Below the pieces are notes generated by a model. That model ran no database searches, was not told the DNA's origin, and saw only the letters and a program-made list of their open reading frames with translations. 64,000 nt of DNA from Taibaiella sp. (GTDB lineage: Bacteria; Bacteroidota; Bacteroidia; Chitinophagales; Chitinophagaceae), in assembly GCA_021740995.1 (NCBI GenBank), contig JAIOYR010000006.1:1-64000 (forward strand). The letters are read 5' to 3'. This document shows, piece after piece, positions 10,565-20,700 of the stretch. The position numbers and the translations under genes are program-made. The first letter of the stretch is position 1. Each line of letters begins with the position of its first letter.

Positions 10565-12376
10565 TTATACTGCGTTCAACTCACTGCTTACCTGCTTCAT
10601 AATATTGTCTGCAGTGATGGGCATACCATCATAGTTGAGCACAGATACCAGCTTTGCGGGATTTGCATCCAGCTCTATCATTAGCAGGCTGCGCATCTGT
10701 GCATCGCGGTTTTGGTCTATCACGAATACCTGCTCATGTGCATCAATGAAGTTCGCTACATCGCTGTTGAAAGGGAAAGCCTTTATGCGCAGTGCGTCCA
10801 GCTCTATCCCTTCCAGCCTTAGTAAATCCATAGCCTCCTCGGCAGCATACTGCGAGGTACCGTAAAATATGATTCCGCTTGTCTTTGCAGCCGCACCCTG
10901 ATACAATTGCGGTGCAGGTACATACTCCTTGCTGGTATTCCACTTTTTTATAAGTCGGTCCATGTTTCTGCGGTAAGCACCACCATCTTCGGTATAGGCA
11001 GCATATTCATCGCGCGATGTGCCACGGGTGAAGAAAGCGCCCTTGGTAGGGTGCGTACCCGGGTAAGTGCGATAGGTGATGCCGTCGCCATCTACATCCT
11101 TATACCTGCCAAAACGCTCTATCTGCTCCAGATCTTCGGCAGTAAGCACCTTGCCTCTTTTGTATACCCGGCTATCATCCCATTCAAACGGTGGTGATAC
11201 ATGGTCATTCATGCCAAGGTCCAGATCGGTCATTACTATGATGGGTGTCTGCAATTGCTCTGCGAGGTCGAAGGCATCGGCAGTCATTTCAAAACACTCC
11301 TTAGGCGTGGCCGGAAACAACAGCACGTGCTTGGTATCGCCATGAGAGGCATAGGCAGCCTCCATCACGTCGCTTTGCTGTGTGCGGGTAGGCATACCTG
11401 TAGATGGCCCCGTGCGCTGCACATCTATCAGCACTGCGGGTATCTCGGCAAAGTATGCCAGCCCCAGAAACTCATTCATGAGCGATACTCCCGGCCCACT
11501 GGTGGCGGTAAAGGAGCGTGAGCCATTCCAGCCGGCGCCTATTACCATGCCTATGGCTGCCAGTTCATCCTCGGCCTGCACTATGGCTACATTTCGTTTA
11601 CCTGTTTCGGGGTCAGTGCGGTAGTCGTCAGCGTAGCTCATAAAAGCCTCTACTACCGACGTGGAAGGAGTGATGGGATACCATGCTGCTACTGTAGCTC
11701 CGCCATATACTGCACCCAAACCGCAGGCTGAGTTGCCATCTATCATTATAGCGTCTTTTATGAGGTCGCGCCTGGCTACGCATATATCCAGTGGGTACTT
11801 AAAATTGTTGTGTACATACTCCACGCCCATTTTCAAAGCCTTTATGTTTGGTGGTATCAGTTTTTCCTTTCCGGGAAACTGCTCTGCTATCAGTTGCTCC
11901 AGCACCGGGAACTCGATACCAAACAATGCTGACAAAGCACCTACATAAATGATGTTTTTGAACAGTTGCCGCTGGCGCGGGTCGGTGTATTCCCGGTTGC
12001 ACATCTCCATGAGTGGGATTCCAAAATAAGTTACATCATCCCTTTTATAACTGCTGTTCAGCATCTTGCTGCTATCATACAGAAAATAACCACCTGATTT
12101 TACCGCAGCCACATCTGCCGCCATGCTTTGCGGATTCATAGCCACCATCAGGTCTATACCCTCTCTGCGACCCAGATAACCATTCTCGCTGATGCGCACC
12201 TCGTACCAGGTAGGCAAGCCCTGTATGTTGGAAGGGAAAATGTTCTTGGGCGTAACGGGTATGCCCATGCGGAATATAGCTTTCGTAAAAAGGAAGTTGG
12301 CACTGGCAGAACCTGTACCGTTCACATTGGCAAATCTTACTACGAAGTCGTTTACCTTGCTGGCGTTTAATGACAT
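10565..12376 (-). CDS. korA: 2-oxoacid:ferredoxin oxidoreductase, fused gamma-alpha subunit
   Basis: The 603-residue protein fuses the gamma domain (about 10-190, with NGTGSASANFLFTKAIFRMGIPV and NIQGLPTWYEVRIS) to the alpha domain (GNSACGLGAVYGGATVAAWYPITPSTSVVEAFMSY onward, then ATSGPGVSLMNEF). This arrangement is that of 2-oxoglutarate:ferredoxin oxidoreductase KorA, which with KorB decarboxylates 2-oxoglutarate to succinyl-CoA and reduces ferredoxin. The beta subunit carrying thiamine diphosphate and the Fe-S cluster is not next to it: the downstream neighbour is a convergent response regulator. The partner must be encoded elsewhere, so substrate assignment rests on the alpha subunit alone. 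Confidence 0.88.
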   Translation of the reverse strand: MSLNASKVNDFVVRFANVNGTGSASANFLFTKAIFRMGIPVTPKNIFPSNIQGLPTWYEVRISENGYLGRREGIDLMVAMNPQSMAADVAAVKSGGYFLYDSSKMLNSSYKRDDVTYFGIPLMEMCNREYTDPRQRQLFKNIIYVGALSALFGIEFPVLEQLIAEQFPGKEKLIPPNIKALKMGVEYVHNNFKYPLDICVARRDLIKDAIMIDGNSACGLGAVYGGATVAAWYPITPSTSVVEAFMSYADDYRTDPETGKRNVAIVQAEDELAAIGMVIGAGWNGSRSFTATSGPGVSLMNEFLGLAYFAEIPAVLIDVQRTGPSTGMPTRTQQSDVMEAAYASHGDTKHVLLFPATPKECFEMTADAFDLAEQLQTPIIVMTDLDLGMNDHVSPPFEWDDSRVYKRGKVLTAEDLEQIERFGRYKDVDGDGITYRTYPGTHPTKGAFFTRGTSRDEYAAYTEDGGAYRRNMDRLIKKWNTSKEYVPAPQLYQGAAAKTSGIIFYGTSQYAAEEAMDLLRLEGIELDALRIKAFPFNSDVANFIDAHEQVFVIDQNRDAQMRSLLMIELDANPAKLVSVLNYDGMPITADNIMKQVSSELNAV

Positions 12377-12600
12377 AGTTGCCTGAAATTGGTGAAGTAA
12401 TCAGAATTGTAAAACTGCGAAAAGTATACCTGTTGCCTTATGCCAATCTATGTTGTTGCGCCGGTCTGTAATTGCCTTACACGGGAATATCAAATATCCT
12501 GTTAGTAATATTAATAACTCTTGATGAGAAATGGAAATAGACTAAAAGAAAAAAAATAATAAATCGGGCCGAAAAACGGGCAACATGCTACACACCACTA
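12377..12600. other. Gene-free spacer
   Basis: About 224 bp between korA and the small membrane protein. I see A-rich sequence but no gene, clear hairpin-plus-T terminator or promoter box. Confidence 0.5.
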
Positions 12601-13014
12601 TCACCTGCCACCCTCCAGCGACTTGAGTATCTTGCTACCGGCAATAGCGAACAACCCCATAGTAATGCCGGAGATAATAGCAAAAAACAGTCCCATCAGC
12701 AACATCACCTGCACTACTGAGGCGCCTGACTCAGCACTCATTTTTGCAAATTGCACAGCATCCTTCGGATGGTGTGCCATATAAACGCCTGCCATAGATG
12801 CATGCATAACCGTAACTATTGCAGAATTGAGGATGCCCATTACCAGGCCGTGGAGAAAATAAGCAACCTCGGCATACCGCGCTATAAAGTAGGCGCACAT
12901 CAAGAAAACGGGTGTGCCAATTACTGCTTCATACTTTGCCGGAATAAAGTACAATGTGATAAACCCCATAGCCACTCCCGACAAAGCCAATAAAAAAATG
13001 AGTTTCCATTTCAT
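12601..13014 (-). CDS. Small four-helix membrane protein
   Basis: The 137-residue protein has four predicted membrane helices (about 4-24, 30-47, 51-72 and 99-125). The loop between helices three and four contains MHASMAGVYMAHHPKDAVQFAKM with three histidines. The family is not recognised with confidence; similar small membrane proteins are common next to metabolic genes in Bacteroidetes. It is on the same strand as korA but 224 bp upstream of it, so co-transcription is possible but not shown. Confidence 0.65.
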   Translation of the reverse strand: MKWKLIFLLALSGVAMGFITLYFIPAKYEAVIGTPVFLMCAYFIARYAEVAYFLHGLVMGILNSAIVTVMHASMAGVYMAHHPKDAVQFAKMSAESGASVVQVMLLMGLFFAIISGITMGLFAIAGSKILKSLEGGR

Positions 13015-13056
13015 TTGCTAAAAGTAAAAATTCGGCAAGGTAATAGCAAAAATTAG

Positions 13057-13245
13057 AATGAATACCCGAAAAAAGAGGACAGAAAAATACTTGTTTACAA
13101 AAAAAATAATATCACCTGCTACTTCCCAGCCTCGTCTGCAGGTTCCAATCAATTCAATATATTCGGAATACCTGACGGGGTGTATACCGTTACCATCAAA
13201 TCAGGCGATGGTGATTTTGTGGGCAGGCTGATGATAGTGGAGTAA
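13057..13245 (+). pseudogene. Remnant of a type IX secretion C-terminal sorting domain
   Basis: A plus-strand frame open from 13057 to the stop at 13243-13245 has no start codon, yet its end reads NQFNIFGIPDGVYTVTIKSG then DGDFVGRLMIVE. This is the signature end of a type A Por/type IX sorting domain: G-(V/I)-Y-x-V-x-I, a turn, then (K/R)-L-x-V. About 40 residues upstream of it are poorly conserved. Nothing upstream encodes the passenger protein, because 12601-13014 is an unrelated gene on the other strand. I read it as the decayed 3' end of a lost secreted-protein gene. Confidence 0.5.
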
Positions 13246-13254
13246 TGGTTTTGT

Positions 13255-15600
13255 TTAAAACTTAAAGTTGTAAGTAATAGCCGGCACTATGGGTAAGATG
13301 TATACCTGATATGCCTTTACACTGATGCCGGACGATACACTGCCCGAATTGTCTACATAGAGGAAGTAAGGATTCTTGCGGTTGTATACATTGTATACCG
13401 AGAATGCCCAGCTTCCCTGCCAGCGGCGGGGCTTGCTGTGTTGTGGCGTATAGGTAGCAGAAATATCCAGACGATGATAAGATGGTATGCGATAGGCGTT
13501 TACCTTGCTATACAACTGCACCAGTTCTCCATCTATAAAATAATAGGCAGTAGGCAATGTAATTGCATTTCCCGACCCGAACACAAACACGCTGGATACT
13601 GTCCATTTCTTATTGAAGGTATAAGTACCCACAGCGGAAACATCGTGCCTGCGGTCATACTTCAGCGGAAAGGGCTCTCCCCCATTCAGCTTCTCAAAGG
13701 TCTGGTAGGTCCAGGCAAGTGTGTACCCTACCCAGCCGGTAAATTTCCCCTTGGTTTTATTCACAAAAAACTCAGCGCCATACGCAGTGCCCCTGCCAAA
13801 CACATACTCCAGCTCGGGGTCGCGTATGGTGTTGGGCGTGTATCCCTCGCGATACTGCAACTGGTTGCGCATATCCTTGTAATATACCTCTACCGATGTT
13901 TCCAGCTTATCATCCAGGAAGTTGTGGAAGTAACCTGCCGAGTATTGTATGGCCTTCTGCGGCCGTATCAGGAAGGTGCTGGGCGCCCATATATCAGTAG
14001 GCAGTGTGGAGCCATTGTTGGATACCAGGTGTATGTACTGATAGGTCTGCGAAACACTTGTTTTAATCGATGACTTTTCATTGAGCGTATAGCGCAGATT
14101 GAGCCTTGGCTCCCAGCCACCGTATGTTTTTACAATCTTGCCCCTGCCATACTTAGCACTGTCTGCCACACCGCCTGCCGCGTCAAATGTGTAAGCAGTA
14201 TAAGGTCCCGTTTGCCCAAACCAGGAGTACCGCACTCCGGCATTTACCCTTAGTCGGTCAGTAGCATCAAAATCATCCAGTATGTATACACCCGCCTCGT
14301 GTGCATACTTTATATACGCATTATCAGGCTCCAGTTTTATGGTATCCAGTTGACCCGATATCTGATTGGGTATAAACGTATGATGCGTGTAGGCTCCACC
14401 TACTTTTATGTGGTGATTTTGGCGGGTATAGTAGTCAAAATCTGTCTTGGCATTATAGTCCTTAATACCCGATGACAGCTTTACCGAGAAATTATTCTGG
14501 CTGAAATTAGAAGCGAAATTATAATCGTTATACACCAGAGTGGTGTTGGCAAAGAGCTTATCGGTAAACTGGTGATTCCAGCGCAGTGTTGCCGTATTGT
14601 TTCCCCAGGGTATATCTGCCTTGAAGGTACCGCGCGAGTTCTGAAACTTAAATTTGTCTACACCCGTATAGCCGCTCAGGTACACCCTGTCCTTTTCGCC
14701 CAGTTTGTAGTTGGCTTTCAGGTTGGCATCATAAAAGAAGTATCCGGTATTTTCCAGCTCCTTGGCAAATGGCTTGGCCAGTACATCTATATAGGTGCGC
14801 CTGCCCGATACCATAAAGGAGCCCTTCTCTTTTTTTATAGGTCCCTCCAGCGTAAGCCGCGATGCTATAAGCCCTATTCCACCCTCGGCATGGTATTCTT
14901 TCATATTGCCTTCCTTCATAGACACATCTACCACAGATGACAGCCTGCCGCCATAGTTGGCAGGAGCACCGCCCTTTATCAGTGTTACATCCTTTATGGC
15001 ATCGCCATTGAACACCGAGAAAAACCCAAACAGGTGACCGGTATTGTACACCACGGCATCATCCAGCAGCACCAAATTCTGGTCAGGGCCACCACCACGC
15101 ACATAAAAGCCCGAGTTGCCCTCTCCGGCAGACTGCACCCCGGGCAGCAACTGCAATGTCTTCAGAATGTCTACCTCACCAAACAGCACCGGCAATGTTT
15201 TTATACGCCCTATAGACAGGCTCACTGTGCCCATCTCCGCATTCTTCACATGCTCATCCTTGCGACCCGATGTTATTTTCACCTCCTTCATCGTACTGCC
15301 GTTTACCAGCTCAGCATTGTACTTCAGGTTCGTTGTCAGATCCATCTCCAGCATTATGGGGTTGTAGCCGACATAAGAAAAAATAACGGTGTACTTGCCT
15401 GCCGGCACCGTTACCGAGTAGAAGCCATAAGTATTGGTTTGTGCACCCTGGTCTGCCTCCTTTATATATACAGTACCAGCTATCAGCGACTCGCCGGTAG
15501 CCCCATCACGCATGTAGCCGCTTAGCGACACCTTCTGTGCCGTGGCCCTCGCAGGCAATAAATAGAAACATAGTAGTAAGGCAATAGCAACAAAGCGCAT
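13255..15600 (-). CDS. TonB-dependent outer-membrane receptor
   Basis: The 781-residue protein has a signal peptide (MRFVAIALLLCFYLLPARATAQ), then a carboxypeptidase-like regulatory beta-sandwich (VSLSGYMRDGATGESLIAGTVYIKEADQGAQTNTYGFYSVTVPAG, about 24-100), a plug domain (LPVLFGEVDILKTLQLLPGVQSAGEGNSGFYVRGGGPDQNLVLLDDAVVYN) and a beta-barrel ending in aromatic VPAITYNFKF. It imports a large substrate energised by TonB-ExbBD. No SusD partner is adjacent, so it is not a classic polysaccharide utilisation locus; siderophore, vitamin or peptide are all possible. Barrel length is short but complete. Confidence 0.93.
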   Translation of the reverse strand: MRFVAIALLLCFYLLPARATAQKVSLSGYMRDGATGESLIAGTVYIKEADQGAQTNTYGFYSVTVPAGKYTVIFSYVGYNPIMLEMDLTTNLKYNAELVNGSTMKEVKITSGRKDEHVKNAEMGTVSLSIGRIKTLPVLFGEVDILKTLQLLPGVQSAGEGNSGFYVRGGGPDQNLVLLDDAVVYNTGHLFGFFSVFNGDAIKDVTLIKGGAPANYGGRLSSVVDVSMKEGNMKEYHAEGGIGLIASRLTLEGPIKKEKGSFMVSGRRTYIDVLAKPFAKELENTGYFFYDANLKANYKLGEKDRVYLSGYTGVDKFKFQNSRGTFKADIPWGNNTATLRWNHQFTDKLFANTTLVYNDYNFASNFSQNNFSVKLSSGIKDYNAKTDFDYYTRQNHHIKVGGAYTHHTFIPNQISGQLDTIKLEPDNAYIKYAHEAGVYILDDFDATDRLRVNAGVRYSWFGQTGPYTAYTFDAAGGVADSAKYGRGKIVKTYGGWEPRLNLRYTLNEKSSIKTSVSQTYQYIHLVSNNGSTLPTDIWAPSTFLIRPQKAIQYSAGYFHNFLDDKLETSVEVYYKDMRNQLQYREGYTPNTIRDPELEYVFGRGTAYGAEFFVNKTKGKFTGWVGYTLAWTYQTFEKLNGGEPFPLKYDRRHDVSAVGTYTFNKKWTVSSVFVFGSGNAITLPTAYYFIDGELVQLYSKVNAYRIPSYHRLDISATYTPQHSKPRRWQGSWAFSVYNVYNRKNPYFLYVDNSGSVSSGISVKAYQVYILPIVPAITYNFKF

Positions 15601-15619
15601 CCGGGGTGATTTTGAATAG

Positions 15620-15627
15620 CAAAAGTA
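15620..15627 (-). promoter_or_regulatory. Candidate -7 box of the TonB receptor (TACTTTTG)
   Basis: The minus strand reads TACTTTTG, matching TAnnTTTG, and the ATG of the receptor is at 15600, implying a leader of about 15 nt. No clear -33 TTTG was seen. Confidence 0.5.
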
Positions 15628-15707
15628 AGGGAACGCAAATTATATAAAGGTTAGTATGAGCCGGACTGAAAAATTAACATAGTATGGGGAATATGGATGA
15701 AATGAAA

Positions 15708-15767
15708 TAAATTTGTATGCGACTAATAAACCCATCAATACTAAATTGAAGTTGTTATGCATACAAA
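15708..15767 (+). promoter_or_regulatory. Promoter box and inverted repeat at the solitary HigA-like gene
   Basis: TAAATTTG (15708-15715) fits the -7 box. Overlapping it, TTTGTATGC (15712-15720... shifted by the shared T) is repeated inverted as GCATACAAA at 15759-15767, with 38 bp between the arms. The second arm covers the first possible start codon. A pair of half-sites flanking the transcription start suggests autorepression by the encoded helix-turn-helix protein; that is inference. Confidence 0.5.
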
Positions 15768-16059
15768 GAAAATGAGAAATATACATCCCGGGGAAATTTT
15801 GAAGGAAGAAGTAATAAATGCTCACGACCTTACCATTACAACTGCTGCTGCAATGCTTGGTGTTACGCGTACTACATTATCAAACGTACTTAATGGCAAA
15901 TCTGACATCAGCCCCGAAATGTGCTACCGCATAGCAGGTGTATTTGGTGGCACACCGGATATATGGGCTCACCTGCAGACTAAGTACAATTTGAGGGCAA
16001 TGGCAGACAAAGCCAGCCAACTAAAATTGATTCCCTATAACGTGGCTGTAAGGGCGTAG
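15757..16059 (+). CDS. HigA-like helix-turn-helix regulator without adjacent toxin
   Basis: The protein is 100 residues from the first ATG (15757) or 95 from the second (15772), where the family usually begins (MRNIHPGEILKEEV). The helix-turn-helix is LTITTAAAMLGVTRTTLSNVLNGKSDISPEMCYRIAGVFGGTPDIWAHLQTKYNL, the hallmark of HigA antitoxins of HigBA systems, which bind DNA and neutralise the RelE-fold toxin HigB. No HigB-like frame lies in the 150 bp upstream or the 35 bp downstream, so it is solitary: either an orphan antitoxin or a stand-alone regulator. Confidence 0.85.
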   Translation: MHTKKMRNIHPGEILKEEVINAHDLTITTAAAMLGVTRTTLSNVLNGKSDISPEMCYRIAGVFGGTPDIWAHLQTKYNLRAMADKASQLKLIPYNVAVRA

Positions 16060-16094
16060 TTTTTATTAAACTAAAAAGCAAAAAACATATTCTA

Positions 16095-17078
16095 TCAGTA
16101 TACCAAAATAACTTTCAACTTATTTTGTTTACTGGTTGTCTCTGAATAAAGAAAACTGTACGGAACACTACTTTTTTGAGCGTCATTTATTTTCACAAGT
16201 ATGTCCCATGCCAGCCAATAATATAGATTCTCACTCATGCTCATAAATTTACGATAATCTTTTTCATCAGCAGATTCATAAACAAAGTATTGGTGTTTTA
16301 TGGGACCACAATCCACTACTGCTTTTTGTATTTCTTTTATCTGGGCGGCAGTAGCTTCGTAACCTTTGAGTACATAACTGACATCAAAAGTTAGTTTGTT
16401 TTTATGGTTTCGCAGGTGTTCTACTTTTGATGGTTTGGCCCTGTTCAAAATATTGTAGTAAAACCTCGAACTACTATACCCTGCAATTACCGCTCGCTTT
16501 ATGTATGGTAAATAAGACTGCATGTGCCTGGCATCATGCATAGCAATAATCTCTGCAAAAAATGAGCCATTTTCATACGTTGGCCATCCATTTTTTTTGA
16601 CATAATTATACAAATACTCAAAATGAAACGAGTCTGTACGCACCATTATCTGCTCTAATTCAGTACATGAAATACTGTCCTTACACCAACTCAATTTTCT
16701 ACGTGTTGTCTGATCTTCCTCCAGCATTACCTTGAATGTTTGATACGCTTCCGTTCTTTCGGTTTGGTATGCTATGGTAAATACTTTTTTGTACTCATTC
16801 TTCGTCTGCCTCGTAAGTAAGTAACCTGCAAAGCCAGAGTCTATTGTTTCTAATGTTCTATTAGTTGAAATGAAAAAGTAAGCGTCAATTTTCAAAAAGT
16901 GCCTGCTGGCATTTATACTATCACCTGCCGTTGAAAAACTATCTGCCAACTCCATGTTCCTAATAGCAGAATTTTCAATGAAAGGAGGAAGAAGAAAATT
17001 AGTGTTTGTTATTTGGGCATATGAAGAATTGAAACAGCTTGTCAACAACAAGCATAAAATAAACAGTTTACAATTCAT
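16095..17078 (-). CDS. Hypothetical exported protein
   Basis: The family is not recognised. I place the start at the ATG at 17078, giving MNCKLFILCLLLTSCFNSSYAQ, a signal peptide (with an LTSC lipobox-like site and also an SYAQ cleavage site). The upstream extension of 19 residues is charged and implausible as a leader. The roughly 327-residue mature protein is rich in aromatic and polar residues with helical stretches, for example YLPYIKRAVIAGYSSSRFYYNILNRAKPSK. Lower GC than its neighbours and lack of recognisable relatives suggest a lineage-specific gene. Confidence 0.6.
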   Translation of the reverse strand: MNCKLFILCLLLTSCFNSSYAQITNTNFLLPPFIENSAIRNMELADSFSTAGDSINASRHFLKIDAYFFISTNRTLETIDSGFAGYLLTRQTKNEYKKVFTIAYQTERTEAYQTFKVMLEEDQTTRRKLSWCKDSISCTELEQIMVRTDSFHFEYLYNYVKKNGWPTYENGSFFAEIIAMHDARHMQSYLPYIKRAVIAGYSSSRFYYNILNRAKPSKVEHLRNHKNKLTFDVSYVLKGYEATAAQIKEIQKAVVDCGPIKHQYFVYESADEKDYRKFMSMSENLYYWLAWDILVKINDAQKSSVPYSFLYSETTSKQNKLKVILVY

Positions 17079-17250
17079 ACAATATTTGTTTTTCAAAGCA
17101 TCATTTAATCTACGGTGGTTACAAGACTTCATCAAGTACGAAAGGAATCCTGCATACTCTAAATATACAATTTTTCCTTTTCATATACTTTTCCTATTTT
17201 CATTACTGCGTACTCTCTATATTTCGAAAAGGACTACTCTATAGCTAAAT

Positions 17251-17616
17251 ATGAAGCGTATTAATGAACCAATCGCTTGTATCATTTTCACACTTTCATT
17301 CAGTCTGTTTGTGGGTGTTGGAGCTGTGTATTCCCAAAGGGATTGCTGCAGAGAAAAAGCTATTCAACGATTTTCTTTCCTGAAAAAAATTCATAACCCC
17401 AAAACAATCTCCCATAGTCCCAATGGCACATTTGTATTGCATAAACCCTATACCTACAAAGATAAAATCAGCTATCCACAACATGCATACGATCTTGCAA
17501 TCGCCTATTACTATATAAATCTGGATTCTGCTATCTACTATTATAGAGAAGCCACCCCCACTGGTCGAAGCGTCTCGCTTCGTCCTGATATACCGAAGCG
17601 TCTCGCTGCTGCATAA
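17251..17616 (+). CDS. Hypothetical exported protein with repeat-derived C-terminus
   Basis: The 121-residue product begins with a signal peptide (MKRINEPIACIIFTLSFSLFVGVGAVYSQ) and continues with a short Tyr-rich domain. The last 19 residues (PTGRSVSLRPDIPKRLAAA) are encoded by the palindromic repeat at 17559-17607, which provides the stop codon. This suggests that a repeat inserted in an originally longer gene and truncated it. No function can be assigned, and it may be a gene fragment. Confidence 0.45.
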   Translation: MKRINEPIACIIFTLSFSLFVGVGAVYSQRDCCREKAIQRFSFLKKIHNPKTISHSPNGTFVLHKPYTYKDKISYPQHAYDLAIAYYYINLDSAIYYYREATPTGRSVSLRPDIPKRLAAA

Positions 17617-17675
17617 TACAAAGTAACTGCAAAATAGTTATAATTGGTTTACGCAGCGAGACGCTTCGACCAGTG
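17559..17675. repeat. Inverted-repeat element (MITE/REP-like)
   Basis: A 21-bp sequence at 17559-17579 recurs perfectly in inverted orientation at 17655-17675, 75 bp apart. Its core CGAAGCGTCTCGCTTCG (17566-17582) is itself a palindrome with 7-bp arms, and a 14-bp direct copy of the core half lies at 17594-17607. Together they form a 117-bp unit with ends that mirror each other, as in a miniature inverted-repeat element. It sits between the 3' end of one gene and the 3' end of the large synthetase gene. Confidence 0.7.
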
Positions 17676-17721
17676 GTTACTTCGCTCCCACCGCTCTCCG
17701 CCCTCCGCCTCCGCTCTCAGA

Positions 17722-20700
17722 TTAAGCAGGCCTTACCGGGCTTCCTACCCAGTCACTGTCCGGCTGCAGGTTCTCGCCCTTCATTACCAGCGACAGAGCA
17801 TCCACGTTTACATCGTCGCCCATTTCGCTGTCGTAGAGTATAATGCTTCGGGCACCTATACTGCATCGCTTGCCTATTTTTATCCTGCCTACTTTCATTA
17901 CCCTGTCTTCAAACAGGTGTGTCTGGGGGCCACAATCTTCATTCATGGCAGTATCGTCACCTATCTCTACCATGTCGTGTTCGGTTATGTCGGTAGTGTT
18001 CATATACACCCGCTTGCCGGTCTTTACCCCAAACAGTCGCAGCAGTAGCGGCAGCCATGGTGTACCCTTCATATAGTCGAGCAGAAACGGCACTGCCAGC
18101 GATTCGTAGGTAGATGTTATAGCCTCGCTCAGCCACACACGGGGTGTCCACATGGGTTGCTGCTCCGGCTTGTACCTGCCCACTACTATCCACTTGAGCA
18201 GCACGGTAACCAGCAAGGTAGGCACCCCCATAAAGAACAGGTAGTAAAAAGGCAGCTCCAGTGCAATGCGCCACCAGGGCTTATCTACTATCAGATTGTG
18301 CGAGTAGGCAATAAACAAAATACTACCAATAAGGATAGTGGTCTCCGGCAAAATGATGCGTATAAACTCTACTAAGCTGCGGCCGAGTATACGGGGCGGC
18401 GTAGGGTTGGAGGTTTGTGTGGCCGGAAAGGTGCGGCTCTCCTGCCTTCGGGGCAGGGGTATAGCTGGCGACCCAAACCAATCGCTGGCTGTGTTGTCTG
18501 CCAGTTGCTTGGGCGAAGGCGGTGTAGAGAGCACACCTATCAGCATTCTTCCGGGCAGGGTGTATCCCTGTGGTATCAGCGCACTATTGCCCACAAAGCT
18601 GTTGTCACCTATCACAGTACGGTCCAGTATCAGTTGCTGCCCCCGCACATCCGACTCGCCCAGCGTTACCGCATCGGCCACAAAGGCACCCTTGCCTATC
18701 TCCAGCAGCGGATGTGTAACACTGCTGGCAGTAGATATTTCGGTATTGCTGCCCACCTTAGCACCCAGCGCACGAAACAGCAACGCCACATAAACAGTGG
18801 CATACATAGGGTGCAGCACTATCAGCGACAGGGACATAAGCTGATCCGCAAACCACTTGCGCACGTAAAACATGCTGTATATGGGGTATTTGCCGGGCTT
18901 TATGCCCCACTGCAGCACCCGCGACAGCAAGATTGTAGTAAGTGTAAAGATGATGATGTAGCTCAGCGCCAGCGAGGGTGTAACCGTCAAATAGCTGAAA
19001 TCGTAATCATCAGTAGAGTTATCCAGGTTGTGAATGATGATAATAGTAGGCAACAAGGGCAGCAACACTACCACCGGAAATATAAGCAGCGAAAGCAGGA
19101 ACAACCAGGAATAGCTACGTCTTTTGAGCGTAGACACCGGCAATGGTTGTGGCAAATCTTCAATAGCTTTTTTCTCCTTCAGCACGGCCGGACTACCCTG
19201 CCACACCTCACCGCTTTTTATAGTTTTACCTGCCGGCAGATAGCTAAGGTCTTGTAGTTCGCCCCATGCCTCAATGGTTGCCCCGCCGGCTATTACAGCA
19301 CTGCTGCCCACGTAGGCATGGTCCCCCAGATGAATGCGCCGGAGCTTCAGCATACCGTCTTCCACATAGGCATTGTTGAGTACTGCCTGCGAACTGATGC
19401 TGACATCGCTGCCTATGGTTATGAGATCTTCAGCACCCACCGTCATGGCACCCAGCTGTGCATCCTTTGCCACCTTCACACCCAGCCGCCGCAGATAGCC
19501 GCAGTAAAGCGGCGTACCATTGAGAAACTGAGAAGGGAGCAACTGCTGCATGGTCTTCACAAACCACCACCTGAAGTAGTAACTGCCCCACAGCGGATAA
19601 TCACCCTCCTTCATTCTGCCTATCACCACCCACTTCATCACTATACTGCACAGCGCAAAGAATGGCGGAATAAACAGGAACAGACACAGGGCGGTAGCTA
19701 TGGCATAGGGTATATCGTTGGTATCTTCCTTTACTATGTAGTAGCCCAGATACGGAAAGAATATCTGCACCGCAAACAGGCCATACATAAGCAGCAAGGA
19801 GAGTGTCTGTGCTGCCCAGCAGGTATAGAAGCGCAAAGGAGGAATTTTGTTAAACACCCGTTTGGCCTTTGCCGCTCCCGCAGGCTTAGACTGCCAGTGC
19901 GCTACCACTGCACTCAGCGGCCTATGCAGGTAAAGGTCTTTGAGCGATGCCTGGGGTATGTTGGCATCTTTGCGCAGGCGCGATACTACTGCCGCAGCCA
20001 GCAATGAATGTCCGCCGAGATCCGTAAAAAAATCATTTTCAGGTGTGATATTTCTGTTTGGGAAAAACTTGCGCAGCACAGCTATTACCCTGTCTGCAAA
20101 AGGGGCATCTATATCTATCACATCATCGTCTACCGGTATTACATTCTCCATCAGGGTAGCAGGTATGGGCAATCCCTTTCGGTCTATCTTACCACTCGAC
20201 AACCGGGGCAGCTGGCGTAGCTGCATGATCACAGCAGGCACCATGTAGGCAGGCAATACCTTTGCAAGCTCATCCCTTATATGCTGCTGATTCATGTGCA
20301 CAGGGTCATCGCACACCACAAATCCTACCAGGTGCTCCTGCCCGTTTATGTCTTTCTTTATAGCTACTGCGGCTGCAGTAATGTCGGTAAGTGAGCAAAG
20401 CTGGTTTTCTATTTCGCCCAGTTCTATCCGGTATCCCCTCAACTTCACCTGATCGTCAAACCGTCCCTGAAAGTCAATACTGCCATCTGCGTTTATGGTA
20501 GCTGCATCGCCCGACCGGTATATACGGCTGCCGGGCATCACATGCAGCGACTCCGGCTTGGCTACAAATTTTTCTGACGTCAACTCCGGCATATTTATAT
20601 ATCCATCGCACACACCTGGCCCGGATATAACCAGCTCTCCCTGCTCACCAAATGGCATTGGGTTCAGCTTTTCATCTACTACTGCCAGACCGTAGTTGGG

